Of a stretch of DNA of 64,000 bases, positions 44,877 through 53,797 are shown in pieces. Source of the DNA: Paenibacillus radicis (ex Xue et al. 2023) (GTDB taxonomy: Bacteria; Bacillota; Bacilli; Paenibacillales; NBRC-103111); NCBI RefSeq assembly GCF_024722015.1, contig NZ_JANQBD010000009.1, positions 223,558 through 287,557 on the forward strand, given 5' to 3'. The translations under genes and the position numbers were made by a program. Every line of letters starts with the position of its first letter. The first letter of the stretch is position 1. The notes beneath the pieces were generated by a model, which was given only the letters and a program-made list of their open reading frames with translations, was not told the DNA's origin and did no database searches.

Positions 44877-46265
44877 TTGAATAAGTGGATTCGCGGTACG
44901 AATGCCGTTGTATTGTCACTGGCAGTGATCGGTATTTTTATCGTTCTGACGATTTTTCTAAACTCCACGAAAAGTTTGCAGATCGATTTAACGCAAAATA
45001 AAAAGTTTACGCTATCCGATAAAACAACGGAAACCTTGAAGGCGCTAGATAAAGATGTGCATATGATCTCTCTAACGAGTGACCAGACGGACCCTTATAT
45101 TAAACGCCAAGTGGATGAGTTGGTACAGGAATATAAGAAGCGCAATGGCAAAATCGTGTTCGATCAATATGATATTGTCAAACAGCCTGCTTTAGCTAAA
45201 CAGTATGATGTCGATCCGTCCGGAACGCTCGTGGTGGAGAGCGGAACCGTGAAGAAAACGTTGTATTATGCTGACATGTTCATCCCAGGACAGCAGCAGG
45301 GCGAGTACAAGTTCAGCGGGGAAGAGAAGCTGACTCAAGCTCTGGTTAATTTAAACGTCAAGGAAAAAAGCAAGCTCTATTTCCTGTCCGGTCATAACGA
45401 GATTCCGTTGAATCAGCTGAATCTGTGGCGCAGTGGACTGGAAGGTGAAAATTATGAAGTGAAGGAATTGAATTTGCTTCGTGAAGGCAAGATTCCCGAT
45501 GATGCAGAGGTTTTGTTCCTCATAGGCCCGCAGAATGACATTAGTGATAAAGAAAGTGACGTCATTAAGGAATATTTGAAGGGGAAAGGCAAGCTTTATG
45601 CGGCACTGGGCTTTAACAAAGACATGGCGACACAATGGAAAAATATAGATGGATTGCTGGCACAGTATGGCATTAAGGATCAGCATGCCATTGCGATTGA
45701 GCCCAAGCAGAGCCAATTATTCGATCCATTGACGATCATTCCGGAGTATGGTTCCCATGCCATTACGAGAAAGCTTCAGGATTACAATTTATTGACTATG
45801 ATGAACCTGGCAGTTACTTTGAGCTCGGATCAGCCTGTGACTGATTACACAACTACGGTGATCCTGAAGACTACAGAGAACGCTTATGGAGAAACGGATA
45901 TTGAGACATTAACGAAGAGCCGTACAGTCAAAGATGAGAAGGATATCAAGGGCCCACTAAACCTTGGTTACGTCGCGGAAACGAAAGAGAACAAGCCGAA
46001 AGCTGTTGTGCTGGGCGGTTCATCCTTCCTCGTTGACAATGTGATTCAACAGCAAGGCAACCGCGATTTCGCGCTTAACAGCGTTGGCTGGCTGCAAGAG
46101 CAGAAGGATCAGGTTACGATCCGTCCGCGTGAGGGTGACGCGATCAAGCAAGCGATGATTACAGGAAGTCAGGCAAGTTCAATATTTTACGGTACTGTGC
46201 TGTTATTCCCACTGCTCTTCCTGATCGTCGGAGGTACGATTTGGTGGAGGAGGAGAAAAGGATGA
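44877..46265 (+). CDS. GldG family protein (ABC_transp_aux)
   Basis: It has 462 residues from TTG at 44877, chosen for the strong AAGGAGGGG about 6 nt upstream; a frame open to 44841 would overlap the permease. One N-terminal membrane helix (about 10-30), a long external domain with a GldG-like beta-alpha fold (LYFLSGHNEIPLN, VLFLIGPQNDISDKE), and a C-terminal membrane helix (about 435-455) followed by WWRRRKG. It ends in an ATGA overlap with the next gene. Confidence 0.88.
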   Translation: MNKWIRGTNAVVLSLAVIGIFIVLTIFLNSTKSLQIDLTQNKKFTLSDKTTETLKALDKDVHMISLTSDQTDPYIKRQVDELVQEYKKRNGKIVFDQYDIVKQPALAKQYDVDPSGTLVVESGTVKKTLYYADMFIPGQQQGEYKFSGEEKLTQALVNLNVKEKSKLYFLSGHNEIPLNQLNLWRSGLEGENYEVKELNLLREGKIPDDAEVLFLIGPQNDISDKESDVIKEYLKGKGKLYAALGFNKDMATQWKNIDGLLAQYGIKDQHAIAIEPKQSQLFDPLTIIPEYGSHAITRKLQDYNLLTMMNLAVTLSSDQPVTDYTTTVILKTTENAYGETDIETLTKSRTVKDEKDIKGPLNLGYVAETKENKPKAVVLGGSSFLVDNVIQQQGNRDFALNSVGWLQEQKDQVTIRPREGDAIKQAMITGSQASSIFYGTVLLFPLLFLIVGGTIWWRRRKG

Positions 46266-47245
46266 AACGGCTAATTCCCACACTATTGCTGGTCATTATT
46301 TGTATAGGTGGCTTCTGGTATGCGTCCAGCAAAGACTTTTTCAAGGAAAGTAAGGCTCCTGTTGCTTCGCTTGTGAAGGTCAACAAGGACGAGGTGGCGA
46401 GCTTTTCGATTAAAGCTGAGGATAGCGAAATCGAGCTGCAGCGTAAAGATGGCAAATGGACAATGAACAAGCCGTCCCCACTGCCCCTTAATGATTATGG
46501 TGCCGATGGCTGGGTGGAATCGTTCAACGCGCTTAGCAAAGACAAGACGGTTGATGCTAATGCTGCCGATCTGGCGCAATTTGGGCTGGAAAAGCCAAGC
46601 CAACAGTTCAAGGTGAGCCTGAATAACGGCACCTCTTATACGATCAGTGTAGGTGCTCCGGTAGCTATAAAAGGCTTCAGCTATGCAATGCTCAGCGGAT
46701 CTCCGGAAGTATTCCAGCTGAGCGATTCCCAGACCAAGCCGCTCGCTATGACTCAGCTTGATTTCATGGAGAAAAGCCCGGTTACGCTGGAGTATGACCA
46801 GGTCCGCAGCTTGAGCGTGGCTTGGAAGGGTGAGAAATGGGCGATTACGAAAACGGATGCCGACAAAAAGTCGTTCGAGTCCGACTGGAAGCTGGATGAC
46901 AAAGTCGTGAAGGGAACAGATATTGGCCAATATCTTAACAGGCTGAAATTTCTTTCCACCGAACAGCCTGCCCGTCCGTCAAGCGGCATCAATATGAGTT
47001 CGCCTGAGCTGCGGGTAGAGGTCAAATCGGTAGACGCCTCCCAAAAGGAGATAACGACCGTATATTTGGGTAAAGTCGAGCAAGACAACGTATGGTTCGT
47101 AAAAGAGGGCGCAGAGTGGGCCTATGCCCTGCCTCTAGATTCCATCCAGGAGCTGGCCAATAAAGAGCTGCCGCAGCCACCGGGGACGGAAGCACCTCCT
47201 GCGAGTCCTATACCGGCTGCTCCAATGGAGCTGCCAACCAAGTAA
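46262..47245 (+). CDS. DUF4340 domain protein
   Basis: It has 327 residues from ATG at 46262, overlapping the GldG-like stop by 4 nt with GGAGGAG just before. One N-terminal membrane helix (MKRLIPTLLLVIICIGGFWY) and an external domain built of repeated DUF4340 units (SFSIKAEDSEIELQRKDGKW, SLSVAWKGEKWAITK). Proline-rich tail. Function unknown; DUF4340 proteins regularly accompany GldG-type exporters. Confidence 0.88.
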   Translation: MKRLIPTLLLVIICIGGFWYASSKDFFKESKAPVASLVKVNKDEVASFSIKAEDSEIELQRKDGKWTMNKPSPLPLNDYGADGWVESFNALSKDKTVDANAADLAQFGLEKPSQQFKVSLNNGTSYTISVGAPVAIKGFSYAMLSGSPEVFQLSDSQTKPLAMTQLDFMEKSPVTLEYDQVRSLSVAWKGEKWAITKTDADKKSFESDWKLDDKVVKGTDIGQYLNRLKFLSTEQPARPSSGINMSSPELRVEVKSVDASQKEITTVYLGKVEQDNVWFVKEGAEWAYALPLDSIQELANKELPQPPGTEAPPASPIPAAPMELPTK

Positions 47246-47262
47246 TCGTTTCGATCCAAATC

Positions 47263-47304
47263 AAACATCCCGATCTCCTGTTTCGTTGGAGTCGGGATGT
47301 TTTT
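47263..47304 (+). terminator. terminator after the Gld-type operon
   Basis: AAACATCCCGA pairs with TCGGGATGTTT, with an inner CTCC-GGAG stem, then a short T-run. Confidence 0.8.
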
Positions 47305-47365
47305 AGGTTATATAGATAGCAGCCTGCTTCGTCCCTGAAAAATGCGACTAATTATCCCTGGCTTT

Positions 47366-48268
47366 TCATTCGTTCGGATTCCAGCCGTCGATACCCGCCA
47401 ATATATGCGCTGGGGTCATTTGCTCGGCTTCCTCCTGCGTCAACAGCTTGGACCAGCCAACCCGGGAAGACTGATTGGCTCCTGGACCTGTACTGCCGTA
47501 TTCGTAATACCGCACGGTTGACTCATTGTTGGGATCATCCCAATGATCCCATCCCTCTGCATGAATATGAGCCCCCATCCAGGTATCAATAAATGCTGTG
47601 TGAGCGTATGGACGCCATGGCCGTCCCAGGAATACGGTTCCGTTATCTGCAGCTCCAGTCAAGCGGCATTTCAGAAACACGTAGCCGTAAGGTCTGTAAT
47701 GCTCGGTGGAAGCGGCAGTAATGTAGCCATCCCGTAGGCTGTGTATTTCACATTCATCGAACACAACAGTAGCTGAGCCGAATATAAAGTCGATGTGTCC
47801 TTCAATATAGCAGCCCCGAAAGTAGTTCCTCCCTTTGCACGTATACAAGGTATCTTGATTGCCCAGCAGTGAGACATTATGCACGGTAACGCGGTCTCCT
47901 GCTATATAAAGCGCGAGCGCTTGCCCGATCTCATGGCCGTATCCGGCTGTATTTTGAACGGTTAAGTTTTCCAACCGGCAGTCATCGCCTGCCATCGTTA
48001 ATACAGGGGTTTGGAAAGTTCCAATCTCTTTTCCATCAGTCCCCACAATACGGGCATATTCATTATTGCTAAGAATAGTGCCTTCGCGGCTTTCTCCTAC
48101 CAACCATATCCTTGTTTTGTTATCGGGGATAATGATTTTCTCCCGATATACTCCGTTTTTAATGAGTATACGGGTGTCGCTCTGCCAATGAACCCGCACT
48201 GCATCAATAGCTTCTTGTACACAATTAAAATCGCCGCTGCCATCAAGGGCCACTGTTAACTGTCGCAT
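47366..48268 (-). CDS. pectinesterase, cytoplasmic type
   Basis: Carbohydrate esterase family 8 enzyme that removes methyl groups from pectin fragments. It has 300 residues with no signal peptide, so it should act on imported oligogalacturonides in the cytoplasm. Catalytic blocks are intact: LLGNQDTLYTCKGRNYF, GHIDFIFGSATVVFD and FLGRPWRPYAHTAF, giving the two aspartates, the glutamine and the arginine. Right-handed beta-helix pattern throughout. ATG at 48268 behind AGAGGAG. It follows the solute-binding protein gene on the same strand, which suggests an uptake-and-use pair, though no permease genes are in the window. Confidence 0.92.
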   Translation of the reverse strand: MRQLTVALDGSGDFNCVQEAIDAVRVHWQSDTRILIKNGVYREKIIIPDNKTRIWLVGESREGTILSNNEYARIVGTDGKEIGTFQTPVLTMAGDDCRLENLTVQNTAGYGHEIGQALALYIAGDRVTVHNVSLLGNQDTLYTCKGRNYFRGCYIEGHIDFIFGSATVVFDECEIHSLRDGYITAASTEHYRPYGYVFLKCRLTGAADNGTVFLGRPWRPYAHTAFIDTWMGAHIHAEGWDHWDDPNNESTVRYYEYGSTGPGANQSSRVGWSKLLTQEEAEQMTPAHILAGIDGWNPNE

Positions 48269-48295
48269 AGGTTCTCCTCTTTCTAATGGTAGAAA

Positions 48296-48318
48296 GGGAC
48301 ACCGCCAATCGGTGTCCC
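48296..48318 (-). other. strong hairpin between solute-binding and pectinesterase genes
   Basis: GGGACACCG pairs perfectly with CGGTGTCCC around CCAAT. In the direction of these genes it has no T-run, so it is more likely a partial terminator or an mRNA-stabilising stem that sets different levels of the two products. Confidence 0.55.
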
Positions 48319-48342
48319 ACTCTTTTTATAATATGGTTTTTC

Positions 48343-49854
48343 CTATTTCTTCGTACGTTTGGCGTTTTCAGCTTTATACTCATCCATCAGCTTCTGTCCG
48401 CCGGATTTCTTCCATTTCTCGATCTCAGCTTGATAACCGGCATCATCTATTTTACCCATGATGTATTTGGTTTGAGCGTCATAAATCATTTGCTCCAGCT
48501 CTTTGCCGCGCTCGCTGTACGTAGCTGAAATGAACGTCAAAGCCGGGTTCGGAATAGCACTTTTCATGTTTTCTTGAGTAAGCTTAGTTCCTTTTTCCCC
48601 GATAGCTACGTCTTTAAGTGGAAGAACGTTATAACCTTCGATATAAGGGAAATTATCACGGTAAGGCTTAACCTCACGTTGGAAAGCAGTGAAATCTGTA
48701 AATTCCGTACGGTTATCCGATGTTTTCACATAGTGTTTGTTCTCGATTCCGCGCATTAACAATGTAGCCATTTCCGGATCCATTAGCTGATCAAGGAATT
48801 TAAGAACACGCTTCATTTCGGCTTCTGTTTTTACAGAGGATTTCGGGATTACATAAATGCCGGAGTTGCCTGTTTGACCTGCTACGCGTATGCCCTTCGG
48901 CCCTTCGAGAGGAGCTACATCAACCACGGCTTTAGGGTCGACCTTGGACAGGCGGTCTTGTTGGCTCTTAGCTGTTGTGGCAACGGCAATTTTGATCCCT
49001 ACACGGCCGGAATCAAACATTTTATCGGCTTCTGTTGAGTCCAGAACGGCAAAGTCTTGATTAAGCAGCTTTTCATCATAAAGCTTGCGGTACATTTTCA
49101 AAACATCGGTATACTCTGGGGACATGAATTCAGGGAGGATATTTCCATCCTTAGTGATTTCCCACTTGTTAGGCGCTCCCATACCAACTGCAAAGCGGGT
49201 GGTCAAAGAAGTTTGGCCTTCGTTATACCTTTTAAACAAGACGACGCCGTAAGTATCATTTTTACCGTTTTTATCCGGGTCGTTTAACGTCATAGCTTTG
49301 GCTACATTGTACCAGTCGTCAACGGATTTAGGAACTTTCAACCCAAGGTTATCGAGCCAATCCTTACGGTAAACGATCGCAGCACGGGCAATTTCGGAGA
49401 AAACAGGAACGCCATATACTTTTCCGTCCACTTTAATGTTGTCATAAAACTGTTCGCTTTGAGCAGCCAGGTTTTTGTAATCCTTCAAATAAGGACCAAC
49501 TTCCCAGAACAAATCAGACTGCATGTTGCTGATGATATTAGGTACATACTGGACCTTAAGCAGCTTAGGCATTTCGCTGGATGCGATCATAACGTTAACC
49601 TTATCGTCATAAGCTGAGTTCGGAATCCATTGAATATTAAGCTTTGTATTTGTGTATTTTTCAATCGCTTGATTGATTTCATTCCCATCGCTCGGAATAT
49701 CTCCTACTTGCGTCAATGCTATTGAAACTGGGAATGGAGTTGTATCTGAAATGGTGCTGCCTGCTGCTGATTCTTTTCCACCGCCGCAGCCTGCAACTAT
49801 CGAGCCGGCCATGGCAAGTACACTTAGGGACGCTAGAGTTTTTTGTTTGTTCAT
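48343..49854 (-). CDS. extracellular solute-binding lipoprotein, sugar type
   Basis: Family 1 solute-binding protein of the large (LplA/YtcQ-like) type common in Paenibacillus sugar importers. It has 503 residues from ATG at 49854 (GGAGG upstream; four codons more are possible). Lipoprotein signal ending SIVAGC with a glycine-rich spacer. The periplasmic-binding fold shows KVYGVPVFSEIARAAIVYRKDW and NLGLKVPKSVDDWYNVAKAM. Pairing with a pectinesterase points to pectin oligosaccharides, an inference. Permeases and ATPase would be elsewhere; none is adjacent. Confidence 0.88.
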   Translation of the reverse strand: MNKQKTLASLSVLAMAGSIVAGCGGGKESAAGSTISDTTPFPVSIALTQVGDIPSDGNEINQAIEKYTNTKLNIQWIPNSAYDDKVNVMIASSEMPKLLKVQYVPNIISNMQSDLFWEVGPYLKDYKNLAAQSEQFYDNIKVDGKVYGVPVFSEIARAAIVYRKDWLDNLGLKVPKSVDDWYNVAKAMTLNDPDKNGKNDTYGVVLFKRYNEGQTSLTTRFAVGMGAPNKWEITKDGNILPEFMSPEYTDVLKMYRKLYDEKLLNQDFAVLDSTEADKMFDSGRVGIKIAVATTAKSQQDRLSKVDPKAVVDVAPLEGPKGIRVAGQTGNSGIYVIPKSSVKTEAEMKRVLKFLDQLMDPEMATLLMRGIENKHYVKTSDNRTEFTDFTAFQREVKPYRDNFPYIEGYNVLPLKDVAIGEKGTKLTQENMKSAIPNPALTFISATYSERGKELEQMIYDAQTKYIMGKIDDAGYQAEIEKWKKSGGQKLMDEYKAENAKRTKK

Positions 49855-50165
49855 TGGTTCCTCCACCTTTTTTCTCTAATTTTTTCTCTAAATTTATCTT
49901 GGTCACTTGCCATATTATCTATCTTATCGCGGGTTCAAGCCAGACACTGGATTTAACTTCTTACTAAACAATGCGCTAGTAGCGCGGTTTTACAAGACTA
50001 ATGTGCTTGATTTAACATTGTGCATGCCGAACTTAACCCTTATTTTTGCATGGTTACTACAAGATAGCTTGGGAATATAACTCGCTTAGAAGGAAAAGGA
50101 AATTATGCATAGGGCTTCCACAAACTGGACAACCTACTTTTGACAACATGAAAGGAGGTAAATCG
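49855..50165. other. divergent non-coding region
   Basis: Holds the leaders of the solute-binding gene (minus) and the coat-like pair (plus). A weak minus-strand promoter is possible (TTGAAC at 49933-49938, TAATAT at 49912-49917, 15-nt spacer). An odd palindrome GCGCTA-G-TAGCGC lies at 49973-49985 and could be an operator. Nothing else is clear. Confidence 0.4.
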
Positions 50166-50411
50166 ATGTATACACAACAACAACAACAGCAACAGCAGCA
50201 ACAAGGAAATATGGTCAGCTCCAAAGAACTGGCATACATAACAGACTGCTTAAAAAATGAGGACCTGCTGGCCAAGCTGGCCGTACAATCCGCAGCCGAC
50301 AGTCAATCCCCTCAGTTGAAGCAGGTACTGATTCAGCTTGCACAAGACCGTCTGCAGCATACGGATCAACTTCTTAGAACATTGCAGCAGCAATCGCAAT
50401 TGACCCACTAA
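50166..50411 (+). CDS. small coat-like protein with N-terminal poly-Gln
   Basis: It has 81 residues. The N-terminus MYT is followed by ten glutamines coded by mixed CAA/CAG, then a helical region (SSKELAYITDCLKNEDLLAK, then SPQLKQVLIQLAQDRLQHTD) of the kind found in CotF-type spore coat proteins. Very strong AAAGGAGGT site. It sits 19 nt before a CotF-like gene, supporting a coat role; function is inferred. The poly-Gln run could vary in length. Confidence 0.75.
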   Translation: MYTQQQQQQQQQQGNMVSSKELAYITDCLKNEDLLAKLAVQSAADSQSPQLKQVLIQLAQDRLQHTDQLLRTLQQQSQLTH

Positions 50412-50430
50412 TCGCACAGGAGGTGCAGCT

Positions 50431-51387
50431 ATGTATCAGCAAACACTTACCAACTCATATAATCAGCAAAGTAATCAAACTCAGAATACACAGCTTAAAG
50501 AGCAGGACTGGGGTAATTTGGTGCTGTCCGAATTAAAGCGAACGGCGCGTGAGTATACAACCGCTGCTTTGGAATCATCGCATCCCGCCATTCGCCAAAC
50601 TTTCCAGACGATTGCACAGCACACGATGCAGGATCAGGCGGAGCTATTTACGGTATTGTCTCAGCTAAGTGGTTACGGTCCGATTAAAGCTGCGGATCAG
50701 CAGGAAATTCAGCAAGAGCTTCAACAGCAAATTCAAAAGGCGGAACAGCTTCAGTCTTTTGTCCAACAATCGCTGCAGAGCCATTTTGCGGGAGCAGGCG
50801 GATTCCAGCAGCAGCAATATGTTAATACCGCTTTCCAGTCCTCGCAGCCTTATCAGCAGTCGACTCAAGCGCCGTCTTACCAGCCATACACTCAATCCCT
50901 TCCGGCACAAGGCAGCCAGGGACAGAGCTATGGACAAAGCTATAGCCAAGGCATCAGCAGCACTCCGGGCTTCAATCAGAACTTTAATCAAGCCATCCAT
51001 AACTCCGGACTCGGTTTTTCGCAAAATACGAATACCGGGTACAGCCAGAATCAATCATCCGGCTCACAAAGTGAGGCTAACGATTATTCGGGTGCGAAGA
51101 GCTCTTTTACTGGAGGGCAAGATTTCAGCAGCTCCTCAACGGCTAGAATTGGCCAAGCGTCAATCTCGGCTACGGCTAATCAAGATTACAACACAAATAA
51201 GTACAGCAGCAGCGCGGATACATCCTTCTCCAAAAACGCACAGGATACATTTAGCTCGTCTACGGGTGCGCGGGGCGGTAACAGCTTCAATTGGCACGGG
51301 TCCGATGAGAATGAAAACACTTTGACATCGGCATCTTCTCAGAATCAGAACCGATCCGCTGAATCGACGGGTAAAAGTTTTATCTAA
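50431..51387 (+). CDS. CotF-like spore coat protein with Gln/Ser-rich tail
   Basis: It has 318 residues. The first ~110 residues form the helical CotF-type domain (DWGNLVLSELKRTAREYTTA, QDQAELFTVLSQLSGYGPI). The rest is low-complexity Gln, Ser, Tyr and Gly sequence typical of coat and adhesive proteins. ATG at 50431 behind ACAGGAGGTG. Cotranscribed with the small poly-Gln gene and ended by a strong terminator. Mother-cell expression is expected but I found no confident sigma-E or sigma-K promoter. Confidence 0.8.
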   Translation: MYQQTLTNSYNQQSNQTQNTQLKEQDWGNLVLSELKRTAREYTTAALESSHPAIRQTFQTIAQHTMQDQAELFTVLSQLSGYGPIKAADQQEIQQELQQQIQKAEQLQSFVQQSLQSHFAGAGGFQQQQYVNTAFQSSQPYQQSTQAPSYQPYTQSLPAQGSQGQSYGQSYSQGISSTPGFNQNFNQAIHNSGLGFSQNTNTGYSQNQSSGSQSEANDYSGAKSSFTGGQDFSSSSTARIGQASISATANQDYNTNKYSSSADTSFSKNAQDTFSSSTGARGGNSFNWHGSDENENTLTSASSQNQNRSAESTGKSFI

Positions 51388-51409
51388 CATTGGGATTTCC
51401 AATACGACA

Positions 51410-51447
51410 AACGATACCCCCTTGCCTATTGCAGGGGGGTATCGTTG
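51410..51447 (+). terminator. terminator after the coat-like pair
   Basis: AACGATACCCCC pairs with GGGGGTATCGTT around TTGCCTATTGCA; the tail is only moderately T-rich. Confidence 0.75.
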
Positions 51448-51539
51448 TTGTAGACTGTCGGATAGTTCGAAGCAATAAATGATAAATAAAAAAGATAAAT
51501 TTTTAATAATAAATTAGGTCCAAATGACTAATTCGGGAC

Positions 51540-51568
51540 TTGAAAATAACGATTTAGCGTGATAATAT
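51540..51568 (+). promoter_or_regulatory. promoter of the MCP-CheW-CheA unit
   Basis: TTGAAA, 17-nt spacer, TAATAT, 180 nt before the MCP start. The leader is AT-rich and otherwise featureless. No convincing sigma-D promoter was found. Confidence 0.55.
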
Positions 51569-51747
51569 TTATCTAAAATTGCTGTAAAATGTCGAATTTA
51601 GTCGAAATATGGATTTGCTGCAAAGGATGATGCCCGAGCACACCAACCAACTAGCCAACTAACCAGAAGAAGACCGGTGGATTTATCGAGTAAGGCGTAC
51701 GTAGAAATCATTTGCGGCAAAACAACTATTTTACAGAGGGTGATACT

Positions 51748-53334
51748 ATGAAGTGGTTTATGAACTTGAAGACGTCGGTAAAATTAATTTCCGCATTTGT
51801 AACCGTAGCAATTATTGTAGCCATTGTCGGAATGTATGCGATTTCAAATCTGAACATGATGAACAACAATATCCACGAAATGTATAATAATAATCTTACA
51901 TCGATCCAAAGGTTATCGTCCGGGTTAAATAGCTATCAAAATGGTCGTGTTGCAGCACGTGATATTAGCTTGGCTGCTACTTTGTCGGATAGAGATAAAC
52001 TGCAGACAGATATTCAAACATACATAAAAGAAATACAGGAGCAAATAGAAGTTTACCGCAGTACGAAGCTTACTCAACCCGAAAAAGATCAGCTCAAAAA
52101 TTTTGATACTGTATTTACGGCTTATTTGAAAACGCTGGAGACTGCCATGAAGCTGGCTGACAAAGAGGACAAAACGGATTATATAAAGTTTCAAGGCTCG
52201 GAGTTAACAGCCGCAGGAACTAAGGTCAGAGAGAGCTTAACAAAGCTGATAGATATTAATGTGAAGCTGGCTGAAGAAACGAACACACAATCCGCTGAAG
52301 CTTATGCGTCTGCACGAATGATGACAATCATTATAGTTATTGCAGCCTTTTTAATTAGTATATTGATGGGGTATGGGATAGCCCAATCGATTGCGCGGCC
52401 GCTATCTCGTATTGTAGATTTGGTGGCGAAGGTGGCTCACGGCGATCTGCAAGAGAAAGCCAACATTGATACGAAAGATGAGGTAGGACAATTAGCTGCT
52501 TCTATTAATCAAATGATCAATAGCTTGCGCAATCTTATTGGAGGCGTTATACAATCCTCCCAAAGCGTGGCGGCAGCCTCTGAGCAAATTTCTGCAAGCA
52601 CACAAGAAATTGCTGGGAGCAGTACGAATCAAGCTCATTCGGCCCAATCCATTACGGAATTGTTTAAAGAGCTGAGTGTGGCAATTAATTCGGTTGCCGA
52701 AAGCGCTGAACAAGCTGCTGAATTATCGAACATAACGGTAAAGACAGCAAATGAAGGTGATATTGTCGTGCAAGCATCCGTAGTGGGTATGCAGGCTGTA
52801 AGTCAGACAATGGCCCGCTTGGAAGAGGATTCTTTGAAAATAGGCGACATTATTGAAGTTATAGACGATATTGCCGATCAAACCAATTTACTTGCGCTGA
52901 ATGCAGCTATAGAAGCGGCTAGAGCAGGCGATCAAGGCAGAGGGTTTGCTGTGGTAGCCGATGAAGTCCGCAAGCTGGCTGAGAGAAGCAGCGAAGCGAC
53001 CAAAGAAATATCGTCCATCATTAAAGTTATGCAGTCTAATACGAAACAAAGTGTAACGGCTGTTACAGACAGTGTGACTCAGTCCTCACAAACAAGCGTT
53101 GCCTTTCAGAATATTATCAGAATGGTGAATGATTCCTCCCAGAAGGTAAATGAGATTGCGGCGGCTTGTGAAGAAGAAGCTGCGCAAGCAGCCGAGGTTA
53201 TGCAATCTGTAGAATTAATATCCGCTTCCAGTCAGGAATCGGCGGCAGCGTCGGAAGAAACCGCAGCAACTTGTCAGTCGCTGGCGCAGCTTGCGGATGA
53301 ACTTAATTCCTCCATTTCCATTTTTAAAATTTAA
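51748..53334 (+). CDS. methyl-accepting chemotaxis protein
   Basis: Membrane chemoreceptor, 528 residues from ATG at 51748 (GAGGGTGAT upstream). Membrane segments cover about 10-32 and 190-212. The extracellular part is a four-helix-bundle sensor (4HB_MCP type, about 35-188). HAMP covers about 213-265. The cytoplasmic hairpin has its conserved tip near residue 390 ([36 protein letters not shown]). The C-terminus lacks a CheR-tethering pentapeptide. First gene of a three-gene unit with cheW and cheA. Confidence 0.92.
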   Translation: MKWFMNLKTSVKLISAFVTVAIIVAIVGMYAISNLNMMNNNIHEMYNNNLTSIQRLSSGLNSYQNGRVAARDISLAATLSDRDKLQTDIQTYIKEIQEQIEVYRSTKLTQPEKDQLKNFDTVFTAYLKTLETAMKLADKEDKTDYIKFQGSELTAAGTKVRESLTKLIDINVKLAEETNTQSAEAYASARMMTIIIVIAAFLISILMGYGIAQSIARPLSRIVDLVAKVAHGDLQEKANIDTKDEVGQLAASINQMINSLRNLIGGVIQSSQSVAAASEQISASTQEIAGSSTNQAHSAQSITELFKELSVAINSVAESAEQAAELSNITVKTANEGDIVVQASVVGMQAVSQTMARLEEDSLKIGDIIEVIDDIADQTNLLALNAAIEAARAGDQGRGFAVVADEVRKLAERSSEATKEISSIIKVMQSNTKQSVTAVTDSVTQSSQTSVAFQNIIRMVNDSSQKVNEIAAACEEEAAQAAEVMQSVELISASSQESAAASEETAATCQSLAQLADELNSSISIFKI

Positions 53335-53352
53335 CTATGCGGATGTGATCCT

Positions 53353-53781
53353 ATGGCAACGGTACAACAGGACCAATACATTGAGATGACTGTCGGAGCT
53401 GAAGCTTACGCCGTCAGAATTGAAGAAATTCATGAGATCATCAAGATGCAGACCATCACTGAAATCCCTCACTGCAAACAGTATGTGAAGGGCGTAATTA
53501 ACTTAAGGGGAAAGGTTGTCCCCATAATCAGTTTTCGGAATTTGTTTGGTTTGCCTGAACAGACGTTTACCAAGTCTACACGCATTGTGGTCGTTAAGCA
53601 CCAGGAAGAATCGGTTGGAATCATTGTGGACCAAGTGAACAAAGTAACTACATTTGCTGATATTCAGCCTCCGCCTGAACATGTAGCAGGCGTAAGCGGA
53701 GCCTATTTTCTGGGGATTGGACTTCGGGAGCAGAAGTTGGTCGGTATTTTAAAACTGGATGAAGTGCTGCTGCGCGACTAA
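53353..53781 (+). CDS. cheW: chemotaxis coupling protein CheW
   Basis: Adaptor that joins receptors to the CheA kinase. It has 142 residues, a single CheW domain: YIEMTVGAEAYAVRIEEIHE, then GVINLRGKVVPIISFR and VDQVNKVTTF. The ribosome site is weak, but it lies 18 nt after the receptor gene, so coupled translation is likely. cheA begins 16 nt after its stop. Confidence 0.93.
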   Translation: MATVQQDQYIEMTVGAEAYAVRIEEIHEIIKMQTITEIPHCKQYVKGVINLRGKVVPIISFRNLFGLPEQTFTKSTRIVVVKHQEESVGIIVDQVNKVTTFADIQPPPEHVAGVSGAYFLGIGLREQKLVGILKLDEVLLRD

Positions 53782-53797
53782 AAGGAGGCGGATACTA

